DNA of 64,000 nucleotides from Aphrophora alni (taxonomy: Eukaryota > Arthropoda > Insecta > Hemiptera > Aphrophoridae). The number at the start of each line of letters is the position of its first letter. Position 1 is the first letter of the stretch. The notes below the pieces were generated by a model. The model was not told where the DNA came from, ran no database searches, and worked only from the letters and a program-made list of their open reading frames with translations. The position numbers and the translations under genes are program-made. Shown piece after piece: positions 33,634 to 42,274 of the stretch. Location of the stretch: contig OY740767.1 in the NCBI GenBank assembly GCA_963513935.1, positions 78,165,360 to 78,229,359 of the forward strand, read 5' to 3'.

Positions 33634-36600
33634 CAGCTTCAATATCTACTGTCTACTGTATCAATACCTTCCGTAAAGGTATAGGCCTAGTAGTGTTTTA
33701 CTATACTTGATTTTGTTGTAACTTTTGTCTGCCAAATTTTCTCATTCTTTGTCTTGGTCTTTTATATCTGACTTAACAGGCAACATTATTAGAGGTGTTT
33801 TTTTTTTAGTCTTTTCCCCTAGAACTCATAGAATCATACATCTGTTATTTTTCCTGCAATAAGTCTTTTCCCCCGCTTTTAGTTAGCTTGTGTTATTTTT
33901 AACTTCTTGAGGTATTCTTATTCTGTTTCTGCTCAAGATCTCAGTAATAAAAGAGTAATTTTCATAATGTAAATTTATAGAGGATTACTTCGAAAATGTG
34001 TAATGTATTTTTTAGATAATTACAGAAGTACAGCTGCTATTAGTACTGATTTAAGCCAAATTATAAATTAAAATTGTCATATTGTCACACGTTCAATTAC
34101 AACTTTGTCTTATAACAAATTATAATTGTATCGGAAGTTAAAACATAAATTTTGTGTAATTAATTATTTCTAGCAGAATCCAGAAACCTATCTCTGATTG
34201 TATCAGTATTTATTTTAGAAAAGTTTAATCTTTTTGTTTGCCGACTTTAACAAAGGTTCACTCATGTTTAATAATGGTACTTTTAAATTAAATTATTTAA
34301 TAAAAATTAATGTATTCTAGGGTTTCTTGCCAGGAATGTTTGGTGTTTCACATGGGGCATTGCAGTTCATGACATATGAAGAAATGAAAAATTTTTATAA
34401 TACCTATAGACACATGCCAATTGATGCGAAAATGGTAAGAATAGTTATTTTAAATGAATTTAACTTCTTATTGCCTGAACCTTTAATATTATCTGTGAAA
34501 GAGTTGTACAATTAATATTATACTGGGTGTCTTAAAAGTTATAATACTCCAAGATATTTTCTTTTCGAAAAATGCATAGAACAGTGCAACTCAACGTAAA
34601 CATGGGTTGAGTGGTACCTCATTTTAAAGTTCTTTGTTAGTAGAACACATTACCGCAAACCCGACCTCGAAAGGACAATTCAGTCAGAAATGGCAGCTCC
34701 CCAAAATTTGTTTTTCTTCAGTTTAACCAACAAGGCTCATTATGGTTTAGTATGGAAAATATTGTATAGATATTTTTTATTGTAGTAATTTTATTACAAA
34801 CATCACATTTATTTGGTTTTTACTTCTGTTCAAGAATGTTAAAGGGTAATGGTTGATCAGATAAGAAAAATAGCTGGGGTTTTCCAACGATATTTGTGTT
34901 TAGTCTTATCTTATCAAAGAAGAATGTCTTGCTTGTTTGATAGCTCATGTTTGGCTGTATGTTATCATAACAGAGTTATTGCCATTTTCTTGAGGTATTC
35001 AAGTTCAGTAAGTTCGATGCAATAACTGCTACTGAGATAAAGCGAATAACAATTCTTAAGATGAGGGGATATGGGGACAGAATTCGTTCACACGATGAGG
35101 TAAGCTATTTGTTTAATGATACTCACCCCAATAGAGGCCTCCTATTAATAAAGCAACAGTTTGATATACAGTAAGACATTTTCAAGAAGCTGGTGTTGTA
35201 AAAGACAGTGAACGATCTGGACAGCCGAAGTCAGCAAAAAATGAAGAACAGTCCATTGAAACACTTCAGTTTTTTGTTGGAAACCCTCACTGTTCTTTAA
35301 GAAAAGCAGCACAATATGTAGCCAATTACTATTCCACCCATGTAAAGATTCTGGCCATAAAGTATTGTGCGAAAACAAATATCATCTATTTAAGACCCAA
35401 CTACACCAACAACTAAATTAGGGCAATCCAGACCTGAGGCTCCAATACTGTGAAGTTATATGAACAAATGTTTTCAAGATGCAAACTTTCCAACGCTGGT
35501 TCTGTTTAGTGATAAGGCAAGTTTCCACCTCAGTGGTACAGTAAACAGACACAATTCATGTTTTTTGGTCTCATTAAAACCCTTGTGGGATGATAGAAGC
35601 TCATACCTACATCCAGCAAAAGTAAATGTTTGGGCAGAGTTACTTGGTACGCGTATTGTGGGTCCATACTTTATAGAGGGAAACTTAAATGCCAACACAT
35701 ACAGAGAGTTATTAGTTACTAGGGTTAATACTAGAATTAATGGAATTACTGGGTTCAGAATTTCGGCATATCTCGTTTCAGCAAGATGGAGTCCCTCTTC
35801 ATTATTTCATACATGTAAGAGAACTATTAGACAATACCTTTCTCAATAGATGGATTGGGAGAAGAGGCCGCTCAATCTTGGTGGCCACTTGGTAAAAGGC
35901 CTCCAAGATCATCGGATCTTTGCTCTTAGTTTACTATTTTTGGGGAGTTCTGAAGGGTAAAATCTATGCTACTAAACCAACTAACATTGAACAACTACAG
36001 TAACGGAGAGTGGAAGAGACACACCAAATGATAGAAGAAATGATTAGTAATGTTATAAATGGTTATTATCAGCGATAGGCACATTTTCAAGCTACACAAG
36101 GACATCACTTTGAGCATCTTCTCTAAAACACATCCAAGCTATGTCTCTTACTTTTCAAATTTACCAAAACTATAAAATGAACTATCGATTAAATGTTATT
36201 TCAACTGCTTACTCTTTGCTTTACCATTATGACTATGGTAGAACCCTATGTTTTCTACATTAGTTCCTTCAACAAAGTAATGAATCTTCATTCCATTTTC
36301 TTGTATTCAATGTCGGTATTGGGCATTTCTCGTGTGTCAGCACTTCAATAATTTTGCTCTGGAAAAACAAAATTTGGGGAGTGCCATTTCTGATTGAATT
36401 GTCCTTTTGAGGTTGGATTTGCGACAATGTGCTCTACTAACAAAAACCTTTAAAATTAGTTATTACTCGACCTACGCGTACATTAAAGATTTTCATGTCT
36501 TCCTCTGCAGGACATTCCCCAGTAGCGAAATGTGATAGTTATGTGTATCAAAGTGTTGTGAACCATAGTAAGGTCACACATCTAGAGTTGTATTGTTCTA

Positions 36601-38305
36601 TGTAATTTTGCAAAGAAAATATCTTGGAGTATTAATACTTTTAAGACACCCAGTATTTTATCATTCAATAATAACAATTTGTTTTAAGCGGTATTACTTT
36701 TTATTTAGATTAAATAATAAATTAACATGTTTCATTATTTCAAATCATCATTACTCAACACTGTAAATAAATTAAATATAAGTCTTGGACAGTAAGATTC
36801 CTATAAATCTGACATGCTTGGGACTTCAGCAGTACCATATCAGAAAATGTATGTTAGGTTAGGTTAAGTTAGGTCAAATATGTTGTTCATTATAAATTTA
36901 TTCCGAAGTAGCTTATGGCTTTTGTGAGACTTAAAAAGTGATTTTTACTTGGCCTAAAAACTTACCTTAAACCTCAACATAATAGAATAACAATGCTGTA
37001 GGTACTCATACTACACAGACTTGAAAATATTTGTGGAATGATGCCTGGTTGTCAAACTTTCCAAACCACTGGGTGTTATAATATTTGGATTTTAATTTAC
37101 CTAAATTTATAAAGAATGTGTGCATATTATTTATAATGCAATATCTTAAAATGATATTGTTTACACTGATGACCGATGGTACTTGATAGAATTCCATTCC
37201 ATTTTTGTCGTTTCCTCCTTTACTTCAATCTCTATTCAAGGTTGGTTAATACCTGTGTGAATGACCTGTGGGGGGGGGGGGTTCCCCCCGGGTCTTTGTG
37301 CTTTGTTTGCTAATGGAAATGTCCTGCCTTTCTCAACTTTTATAATAGTTCTTGTGTGTATTGTATTTAGTCTTGTAAGAGCCTCGTCAATGCCGTAACT
37401 GGCGAAACCATGGTCGGCTAGACCAAATAAATTATAGAATTTACAAAAAAAAAAGTGTTATATTTATCTTAAAATCAGCTATAAAAGTTGAAAACACTAC
37501 ATCATTATTTAATAAATATGTTTAATATAAATCTACCATCTACTGATAGCTTTTAAAGGTTTAAGGCAGGCTGAGTCTTAAAATTATTGTATAAAAACTT
37601 AATTATGTTTTTACTTTAAAAAAACAAATAAAATCATTGACAGTATAATAATAAATGCTTTAGACTTATTAACTTTCTTTTTAAATGACCACTTTGATGT
37701 TATGATTGACTTCAATTTACTTACAAATATATTTTTTAGACAGATATCTAAATGTATGAACTAAAATTAACCATGAGTAGAAACTTATTGTTAAAATTTG
37801 GTTAGAATCTCAGGAACAGTCACCCTACTATTATACAAACTGTTTCAATTAAGATAATCAAAAATTAACTTCTAAAATTCTTAAAATAAGACATTTTATT
37901 ATTACCAAAATTCATAAGAAAATAAACAAATAATTTATGGTATAAATATTAAACACTTCTGCTTTTACGAGTTGAGGAAATGATTTTGCTATAAGCAGTT
38001 GTTTGTTATATCATTTCTGTTATAATTATTCTCAATTTTTTATTTAGGGTACATTGGAGTATCTTTCATTTGCCGCTCTTTCTAAGTTATTTGCAGCAGC
38101 TATGACATATCCTTATCAAGTGGTTCGTGCTCGTCTTCAAGACCAGCATCGAGAGTACAAAGGATCATGGGATTGCATTTCTCAGACGTGGAGGTACGAA
38201 GGCACTCGTGGCTTTTATAAAGGCCTCTTACCTTATCTACTTCATGTGATGCCAAATATATGTTTGGTCCTTTTAATTTATGAAAAATTTACAGATACTA
38301 GTTAA
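16840..38305 (+). CDS. SLC25A32: SLC25A32-like mitochondrial carrier, spliced, 5' incomplete
   Basis: This gene spans five visible exons joined in phase. The product belongs to the mitochondrial carrier family, inner-membrane proteins made of three ~100-residue repeats of two helices each. Known relatives (SLC25A32, yeast Flx1) carry folate or FAD into the matrix. The seen part starts within repeat 1 ([39 protein letters not shown]). Repeat 2 has the signature [11 protein letters not shown], with Trp in the PxWxxK form that marks this branch. Repeat 3 has [20 protein letters not shown]. Each repeat ends with EGxRGxYKG. The C-terminus has no extra extension. Missing is the exon with helix 1 and the first signature. 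Exons are AG/GT bounded, and the introns are 13.2, 1.7, 2.2 and 3.6 kb. No disabling change was seen in the exons, so I consider it a functional host gene. FAD/folate specificity is inferred from family similarity. Confidence 0.9.
16991..17250 (+). other. Start of intron 1 with a Tigger-like end fragment and (TA)n
   Basis: At about 17009-17062 the text TACAGAACTTTCAGTTATCC and GACATAATTGGGGAGGCCG resembles a Tigger terminal repeat that folds on itself (GGATAA follows). A TA microsatellite lies at 17071-17106 and (TTA)n at ~17220. No coding sequence. Confidence 0.4.
17654..17950 (-). pseudogene. piggyBac transposase C-terminal domain (antisense)
   Basis: In one frame [17 protein letters not shown] continues to [18 protein letters not shown], a basic stretch, and then [20 protein letters not shown], the CxxC...CxxC zinc-binding tail of the family. 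Relative to the preceding block a frameshift lies at ~17955, after FGYWKW. Confidence 0.78.
17952..18370 (-). pseudogene. piggyBac transposase, third catalytic Asp block (antisense)
   Basis: It reads [15 protein letters not shown], then [40 protein letters not shown]. The Asp in AVDRSD is the third catalytic Asp, here in GAVD rather than the common GGVD. An in-frame TGA (at about 18369-18371) separates it from the HIYTD end of the preceding block. It sits where an Arg or Asn codon is usual, so one base change (CGA to TGA) could explain it. Confidence 0.78.
18372..18982 (-). pseudogene. piggyBac transposase, first and second catalytic Asp block (antisense)
   Basis: From the PLE junction the frame reads [33 protein letters not shown], then [20 protein letters not shown] (first catalytic Asp in TIDES) and [18 protein letters not shown]. 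It ends SGLHIYTD, where the last Asp is the second catalytic residue. All three catalytic Asp codons therefore survive in this copy even though the gene is broken by a stop, a frameshift and the PLE insertion. Confidence 0.85.
19088..19128 (-). ncRNA. Candidate hammerhead ribozyme in the left PLE arm
   Basis: Read on the - strand: helix I UGGC/GCCA, core CUGAUGA, one extra U, helix II GCUGCC/GGCAGU with a UGU loop, GAA, self-complementary ACAUGU as helix III, then A as the residue before the cleavage site. The equivalent + strand stretch in the right arm (~21515-21555) keeps helix II, GAAA and helix III but has lost about 12 bases, including most of the CUGAUGA core. Confidence 0.6.
19196..20093 (-). 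mobile_element. Insertion in the PLE left arm, flanked by a 12-bp duplication
   Basis: ACATATTTTCAT occurs at 19184-19195 and again at 20094-20105, whereas the inverted right arm of the same PLE has only one copy, so the intervening 898 bp are an insertion. On the - strand it ends in an A-run (TGAAAAAAAAAA) and begins with a hairpin related to the PLE-like relic at 1777-1939. An A-rich end with a 12-bp duplication fits target-primed retrotransposition. It carries a Tigger-like MITE. Confidence 0.65.
19211..19966. mobile_element. Tigger-like MITE
   Basis: The ends are CAGTAGAACCCCTC and, inverted, CAGTAGAACCTCTG, each next to TA (19209-19210, 19967-19968). It is 756 bp, with GGTTAATCCGAGG motifs near both ends and GC-rich internal repeats (CCGACAATG(G/C)GATACC, three times, each followed by AAAGTCGTTTGA). 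No transposase is encoded. The paralogous sequence at 1777 is uninterrupted across this TA, which confirms both the boundaries and the TA duplication. Confidence 0.85.
20140..20800 (+). pseudogene. PLE reverse transcriptase, N-terminally truncated
   Basis: The frame begins inside the RT domain with [20 protein letters not shown], the motif just before the catalytic box, and has [12 protein letters not shown] with the catalytic Asp pair at residues 71-72 counted from 20140. The thumb region follows ([20 protein letters not shown]). The 5' half of RT, including the first catalytic Asp, is missing. The first ~14 codons coincide with the inverted terminal arm. A frameshift in an A-rich tract at ~20786-20800 separates it from the GIY-YIG frame. 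The nominal Met at 20140 is not a true start. Confidence 0.85.
20799..21335 (+). pseudogene. PLE GIY-YIG endonuclease domain
   Basis: An uninterrupted frame reads [20 protein letters not shown], then [20 protein letters not shown] and [10 protein letters not shown], a GIY-YIG nuclease with the CxxC between GIY and YIG that is usual in animal PLEs. The domain nicks target DNA to prime reverse transcription. It ends [20 protein letters not shown]...CLYDLIF and a stop. The domain itself looks intact, but it is out of frame with the RT upstream. Confidence 0.87.
21612..22022 (-). pseudogene. piggyBac transposase N-terminal part (antisense)
   Basis: Starting [12 protein letters not shown], it has an acidic Ser-rich region ([26 protein letters not shown]) and then [19 protein letters not shown] and [20 protein letters not shown], ending [10 protein letters not shown] at the PLE junction. 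The same NHF residues recur at the other junction because they are part of the target duplication. It continues into the block ending at 18982 once the PLE is discounted. Confidence 0.8.
22516..22560. other. Spacer between piggyBac and the next unit
   Basis: Short intronic sequence with no feature seen. Confidence 0.4.
22561..25955 (-). pseudogene. Decayed antisense gene of unrecognised repetitive family
   Basis: A transcription-unit-like layout is visible on the - strand: a TATAAA-like box (~25950), a leader ending in TTACAG|GTAAGT at ~25810, an acceptor TTTTGTTTTAG near 25201, and a coding start [16 protein letters not shown] at ~25166. A very basic, coiled region follows ([20 protein letters not shown]), then in broken frames [14 protein letters not shown] and [20 protein letters not shown]. 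Later pieces are [20 protein letters not shown]...CAKDCTYC (24345-24130) and [20 protein letters not shown] (22908-22684). AATAAA lies at ~22568. Many stops occur. Basic coiled-coil plus VSPQVKKQL patterns seem familiar from multicopy insect proteins of unknown role, but I cannot name the family. It lies in intron 1 of SLC25A32. Confidence 0.4.
25956..26707. other. Intron 1 sequence, no feature seen
   Basis: AT-rich, without coding signal or recognisable repeat. Confidence 0.5.
26708..27872 (+). mobile_element. Tc1/mariner-superfamily element, internally deleted
   Basis: The ends are CAGGGTCACCGGGAAG and, inverted, CAGGATCGTCGAAAAA, both next to TA, and both continue after an A-rich run to ATGCC(A/T)GGATTTCAA. 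A long A-run (~26725-26755) sits in the left terminal repeat. The + strand holds a decayed transposase. The 1.17 kb length is short for the family because the catalytic centre is deleted. Confidence 0.8.
26930..27800 (+). pseudogene. Tc1/mariner transposase remnant
   Basis: The N-terminal helix-turn-helix reads [17 protein letters not shown] and [11 protein letters not shown], then the linker [12 protein letters not shown]. The start of the DDE domain reads [18 protein letters not shown] (first catalytic Asp). Then come [23 protein letters not shown], and a direct jump to [13 protein letters not shown] and [20 protein letters not shown], ending [12 protein letters not shown]. The part with the second and third catalytic residues is deleted, and several stops and frameshifts are present. 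The architecture (DUF4817-like HTH plus DDE_3) is widespread in insects. Confidence 0.78.
27873..29110. other. Intron 1 sequence, no gene
   Basis: Mostly AT-rich. The block at 28110-28440 is more GC-rich with C-runs (28205, 28430) and looks like decayed transposon sequence, but no frame or terminal repeat was recognised. Confidence 0.45.
29117..29538 (-). mobile_element. Tigger-type remnant: one end plus transposase C-terminus
   Basis: On the - strand the sequence starts at a terminal repeat (CAGTAGATGCTCTTTTATCC, ending at 29538 next to TA), runs through GC-rich 5' sequence, and then enters the C-terminus of a Tigger transposase: [20 protein letters not shown], then [14 protein letters not shown] and KQRDIRDFF with a stop at 29117-29119. 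The DNA-binding and catalytic domains are deleted. The 3' terminal repeat was not found, so the copy is truncated there. Confidence 0.75.
29539..30191 (+). other. End of intron 1
   Basis: A short open stretch (29769 onward, [20 protein letters not shown]) has protein-like composition, but I cannot assign it. The rest is AT-rich up to the acceptor TTTTTCAG at 30191. Confidence 0.4.
30192..30329 (+). CDS. SLC25A32: SLC25A32 exon: helix 2 end to repeat 2 signature
   Basis: The acceptor is TTTTTCAG and the donor AACAAG|GTAAAA. It encodes [40 protein letters not shown] and WVVKT, with the third helix ([12 protein letters not shown]) and the PVWVVK signature. It ends within an Arg codon (AG|A). 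Confidence 0.95.
30330..31994 (+). other. Intron 2 of SLC25A32
   Basis: No gene inside. The segment at 30677-30770 (CCTCAAATACTCTAAT, then TGTCAGGG and GAGTTGGTC) is related to 59045-59130, so it is part of a dispersed repeat. C-runs occur at ~30660, 30812 and 30870. Confidence 0.6.
31995..32115 (+). CDS. SLC25A32: SLC25A32 exon: repeat 2 matrix loop
   Basis: The acceptor is TTTTTAG and the donor ATAAG|GTAATA. It encodes [40 protein letters not shown], ending on a codon boundary. The EGVRGLYKG motif is completed by the first Gly of the next exon. Confidence 0.95.
33374..33442. repeat. (TA)n microsatellite
   Basis: About 34 uninterrupted TA units lie directly against the left arm of the palindrome at 33441-33829. 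Confidence 0.95.
33441..33829. mobile_element. Palindromic MITE-like element in intron 3
   Basis: The left arm (33441-33580) and right arm (33688-33829) are inverted copies: ATGAGTTCTAG...AAAAGACTAAAAA, AGACCAAGACAAAGAATGAG and AACAAAATCAAGTATAGTAA all recur inverted with few changes. Arms are ~140 bp; the ~108-bp loop includes a second (TA)n run (33599-33629). The outer TA tract may have been the target or may have expanded afterwards. No coding capacity. Confidence 0.8.
34321..34434 (+). CDS. SLC25A32: SLC25A32 exon: repeat 2, fourth helix
   Basis: The acceptor is ATTCTAG and the donor AAAATG|GTAAGA. It encodes [20 protein letters not shown] and [31 protein letters not shown] is a helix-4 pattern strongly conserved in this carrier branch. 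The length is exactly 38 codons. Confidence 0.95.
34523..36653 (+). mobile_element. Tc1/mariner-superfamily element with ~210-bp terminal repeats
   Basis: The ends CTGGGTGTCTTAAAAGT and their inverted match lie next to TA on both sides (34521-34522, 36654-36655). The inverted repeats run far inward: AATACTCCAAGATATTTTCT, then further in AAAGGACAATTCA(G/A)TCAGAA and ATGGCA...CTCCCCAAA recur inverted at 36360-36450, so each arm is ~210-290 bp. The + strand encodes a decayed transposase. It sits ~90 bp downstream of an SLC25A32 exon. Confidence 0.87.
35050..36125 (+). pseudogene. Tc1/mariner transposase remnant
   Basis: It begins [20 protein letters not shown], the N-terminal helix-turn-helix of the DUF4817/DDE_3 group. 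After several stops, 35460-35849 reads [20 protein letters not shown] (first catalytic Asp; the usual FSDEA has Lys for Glu), [20 protein letters not shown] and [14 protein letters not shown]. Later frames give [19 protein letters not shown] (second Asp intact), NRWIGRRG and [20 protein letters not shown]. The last catalytic residue lies in a frameshifted stretch. Unlike the 26.7 kb copy, the catalytic centre is not deleted. Confidence 0.8.
37155..37475 (+). mobile_element. Penelope-like tail fragment
   Basis: It starts ACTGATGACCGATGGTACTT, similar to the relics at 1777 and 19967, and ends GGCTAGACCAAATAAATTAT with an A-run (37442-37453). It holds a degenerate hammerhead-like fold at 37380-37419. 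A G-run and C-run lie at ~37270-37290. There is no coding sequence. The similarity of both ends to PLE tail relics elsewhere in the window supports the assignment. Confidence 0.5.
37380..37419 (+). ncRNA. Degenerate hammerhead-like fold in PLE-like tail
   Basis: Helix I AGCC/GGCU, seven core positions (UCGUCAA, not the functional CUGAUGA), one U, helix II GCC/GGC, GAA, self-complementary ACCAUGGU as helix III and C before the second helix I strand. All three helices survive but the first core segment does not, so cleavage is not expected. Confidence 0.45.
38048..38305 (+). CDS. SLC25A32: SLC25A32 last exon: carrier repeat 3 and stop
   Basis: The acceptor is TATTTAG. It encodes [60 protein letters not shown] and [20 protein letters not shown], ending FTDTS and TAA (38303-38305). 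It has the third signature (PYQVVR), the third EGxRGFYKG and the last helix ([14 protein letters not shown]), complete for the family. A clear poly-A site was not assigned. Confidence 0.96.
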   Translation, partial: GTLEYLSFAALSKLFAAAMTYPYQVVRARLQDQHREYKGSWDCISQTWRYEGTRGFYKGLLPYLLHVMPNICLVLLIYEKFTDTS

Positions 38306-39442
38306 TTGTTAAACTAACATAGGGTTGTTATTTACCTTTCACTTAGGTTGAATTAATGTACAGACATTATTTATTTATTGGTAACATAAGGAGAAAGTAT
38401 AGTATTAATTTGTTGCTATACTCAATTTTTGTCTTATTTTTAAATAGTTTTCATATATAACAAGAACAACAAAAATACACTATTAGATTTTTTTTTTTTT
38501 ATTAACCAATCATATTTTAGTAATATTATTTTTTCCCTACGTCAAAAAATATTTGATGCATTTGCATTTTTAATTTATTTGGTAACAGTTACCATTTTGT
38601 ATATTGTATTCATACATACCTTAAATTTTATGATTTTTAATGTAAGGGCAAATAATTTTTTTGTATAGTGGCTTGGTACTTTTAGCGATAAATTTGTATT
38701 TTTATTTTTGTAATCTATTTCTAAATTATATTGTTTTATAATATACAACAGACACTTTTTTGTAAGAGAAACATTATTTTCAAGATTTCGTGTTAGATTT
38801 TGTTTGGCTATTTTTCAAAATCTATTTCTACAAGTCGAGTATACTATACCAGGATTCATATCCCTTAGTATTAAAGAATAATGATTACTGATCAATAAGA
38901 TAATATAAATATCAGTAAAAGAGAAGTCAATGATGAAATTAAATATCAATGGTGCAGGGTTTTTGTGATAAAAATTCAAATATTTCATCCTCATGTAATA
39001 ATTCCTACCAACCAAGGTACGACATAGCTTTCTACAGAGTTCATGCAATCTTGTGAGAGATGAACTGCACCTGTCACATTGCCTAAATCAGCAAAATGTA
39101 ATAACAGAATCAACTTTAACCATCCATATAGATTTATATTCTCTATTATACAATTTAGAGAAACTAATTTTCACTCAAATTACCAAAAAGGTAAACAAAT
39201 TAAAATTTATCAGAGTTAAAATGTGAAAAGTATATGATACCGTATATTTTTCATCGCATCTGCAAATTTGTCTCGAAAACTAGCGTTGATCATTTAAAAC
39301 AATGGAAAACATAATTCCCATTTTAGTCCAGTGTAATTTTTAGAAAAAAACTGGTCTAAAATTGTTTATTATTATTGACATCTGCTTCTTTTATACAAAT
39401 TTGTTTCATTCTCAGTTTTCATATTCAGTTGGCAATGTGTAT
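38306..39442. other. 3' UTR and flanking sequence of SLC25A32
   Basis: AT-rich, with no other gene. The exact end of the transcript cannot be set by eye. Confidence 0.5.
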
Positions 39443-41564
39443 TTAGCCCTTGAACTGGCGCATGTTAAAGGTTTTGTTTTCTTAAAAAAATTCATAAAAA
39501 ATAATAATTTTATGCAAAACGTAACTTATAGGATATTATTTTTCTCAGAAAGATGCGTAGAATTTATCTATGTAAAAAAAATTATATTAAACAGTTTTGG
39601 AGTAAGTATGTTAGGTGTCAAAAAATGAAGTTAACATTTTTCAGAAAAAACCTGTATCATCCAAAATCAATAGCTTACCACATTTTTTCAAGATATACAA
39701 AAGTTTTGTATAATATTTGTGAATATGTTTAGAAGAAAAAAATTAATTTCTTACATTTTCAAAAAAAATTGTTTTACGAAAAAAGGGAAAATGTTTTGCC
39801 TAATTTGAAAAATCACCAAAAATAGTAATATTATGGAAAATACAACTTCTATATATCATTATATTCAGAAAAGTGCATAGAATTTAGTTGTGTAGTGAAA
39901 AAAAATTTAGATCTAAAAAATTTGAGTTATTAGGTCAGGAATCAAAAAATCGTCCGGTAGCCGAAGCAAAAATTGCACAGAAAAATTAAATGTACACTAT
40001 ACAATTTTTTTTTGAATTTTTTTAAAGTATTACTATAGGTTTGTAATATATTTGTGGATAAAAGTTGCTAAAAAGAAAAATCAATTTATAAAATTTTCAA
40101 TAAGTTAATATCTCAGAAATCAAAAATTCTTACAAAACCAAAGGCAAAATGGCAAATGATTTATTTACATATATCAGCATTTTTTCAAAGAATTTATATA
40201 TAGGCCTATATAAATTTATATACATTTTGCATACATTTTGGTAAAAACAATCAATTTATAAAATTTTCATTAGACAAAATTTTTTTATTTGTAAACTAAT
40301 GGAAATTTGCTAGACCAGATAAAACATAACATATCTCTAGACAGCCTCAGTATTGGATAAGTCTGACAACAACATTTACTCAAAACAATAAATTCTACAA
40401 TCAATAATACAGATATTATAATTTGTATACACAAATTATAATAAATAAATAAACATACCTTCACATAACAGAAATAATCCCAATCCCACGTACAAGCCTA
40501 CCACAATATGTCATTTTAGTACACAAACAAGCCTGAGTAAAACAGGAACTTGCAAGTCAGAAATAATAACCTAAAATAGCTCTAAGTCGTAATGAGTGCT
40601 ACCAACTGAAAGATCTAAATTTCATATTCCAAATAGTGTAAAGATCGGTTACAAAATATCAATGTAAGTAATCGATATATCCTATTTAGTAAACTGCACC
40701 GAAAGAAAAATGAGTCTGGTTCGGTTTGGTTACTACTTCTTAGAATGGATATATCTCTTGAACTATATATCTTTCGATAATTTCAAATTCGTAGTTTGAA
40801 AGAGAAAGAAAAATACTATATAATATTGTCAACTTGTGGCATTTGGACAAGTATTACCATTTCGTAAAATCATATGAACACAGAATCCACATTTTTCTAT
40901 ATAAACGCTGTCGCGTCAAGTCAGGCGATCTAGTGGAATAGTCGTCAACTTTATGGAATTATTGAATGTTTACTTTTTGTGAGAAGGATTTTGGGACACT
41001 TGATTATGAAAGATTGAAACATTATCTTTACAGTGATATATAATTAATTTTGATAAAATAATATTTACTAGGATAAAAGTTGAATTGAAAAAATTGGAAT
41101 TTTTAGCATATAAAAATGAGTTTAAATTCTTGATTTTGTTTAATTTTTATATAATAAAAACTATAACAGACAGAAAGAGTTGGAAAGCACAGATCGAAAG
41201 AGAAAGATGTGATCTACAGAACAGTATTATGGTCGATCTGTTTGACAGAAATATAGAATTGAGAATATTAGAGAAAAATGATGTCATTTTTGTTTACAAA
41301 TGCTTAATGCAATTCTTTGACGTTACGTATCAAAAATATGCGAACTTCAGCAATTTTTAGAATATTATTTATAACTTATGTGGTATTTTTTTTTTCTTCA
41401 TGATTATGCATCTACGGAACATTAGATTTCCAACACTATTTTATTTATTGCGGTAAGACGATTCTAAATGGGCGAAATGTTGAATTGCAAAAAAATGTGT
41501 TTATAGCCTACTTGTCCGGGAAGTCTGGGGCTGTTTCGGGTCAATGCCGGGTCTAGGGTTTTAA
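39443..41564. mobile_element. TTAA-bounded non-autonomous element, copy 1
   Basis: The left end TTAGCCCTTGAAC and right end (inverted) TTAAAACCCTAGACCC resemble piggyBac-type ends, though the left TTAA has decayed. The sequence matches the 48946-51449 element along nearly its whole length, in the same order and orientation. It contains two ~320-bp subrepeats marked by AGATGCGTAGAATTTATC (39551) and AAGTGCATAGAATTTAG (39871). The open frame at 41085-41360 is broken by indels in the second copy and is not convincing as a gene. Confidence 0.65.
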
Positions 41565-42274
41565 TATAGTAACACTACACTATTATGAGACTAAAAAAAC
41601 ATAACATAGACATTGCCTAAAACATAATAGGTGATGTTTTACAAAACCTATAAACTGTACCCATTCCGCAAGAAAAAAACCTAAAAAAATAAAATATCTG
41701 TAATCTTTGCTTTTAAAGGAAATGTAAGTTAGTGTACGAACCCTTCTTTCTCATTTTGACTAATAGTACTGAAATTCCTATTTGATTTACAGAATCAGTG
41801 CATTTCGTACACTGTCAATTAAAACATGAAATGAAGCAAAAGTCAAAAATGTACATGGTTTCAAATAAAAATTTTGTTCCATTCCAAAAATTTAAATGTG
41901 CAATTTAAATCACCCGTTGTTCATCCTTATAACAGATCAGTAATGACGCAAAGAACTAGCATTTAACTAGAAGCCAATGTCAATTTTATTATTATTATTG
42001 TATTAAATTTGTAGCACTTTGTAAAACAAGTGTCAAAAATATTTTATTACCAGAATCAATCACTCAGTGCTAGACTTTGTTTTTCCTTCTTATTCCTTTT
42101 CTTCTGTCTTATTTTTATACAGATAAGCTAGAAACAGTAGAAATCATATATTATAACTTAAGAATTTCAGGTGTTAACTACAGTTCGACATATGAAGTCA
42201 TAATTGCTAAACTTCATAATTCTATCGTAATGTTTATATTATTTTAGTTATACTTATTCTATGTTTAATCCGTA
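41565..42274. other. Non-coding sequence between elements
   Basis: No coding signal or repeat recognised. AT-rich. Confidence 0.45.

Larger units (their letters stand above)
32116..34320 (+). other. Intron 3 of SLC25A32
   Basis: Contains a long TA microsatellite and the palindrome at 33441-33829. No coding sequence was seen. Confidence 0.7.
34435..38047 (+). other. Intron 4 of SLC25A32
   Basis: Hosts the Tc1/mariner element at 34523-36653 and a PLE-like tail at ~37155-37475. An insect-typical GTTAGGTTAGGTTAAGTTAG stretch lies at ~36853. The remainder is AT-rich. Confidence 0.7.

Noticed and set aside
41085..41360. 91-residue open frame inside TTAA element copy 1
   Set aside because: The matching stretch in copy 2 (50940-51215) has indels that break the frame, and the composition follows the local AT content, so it is not a conserved gene.
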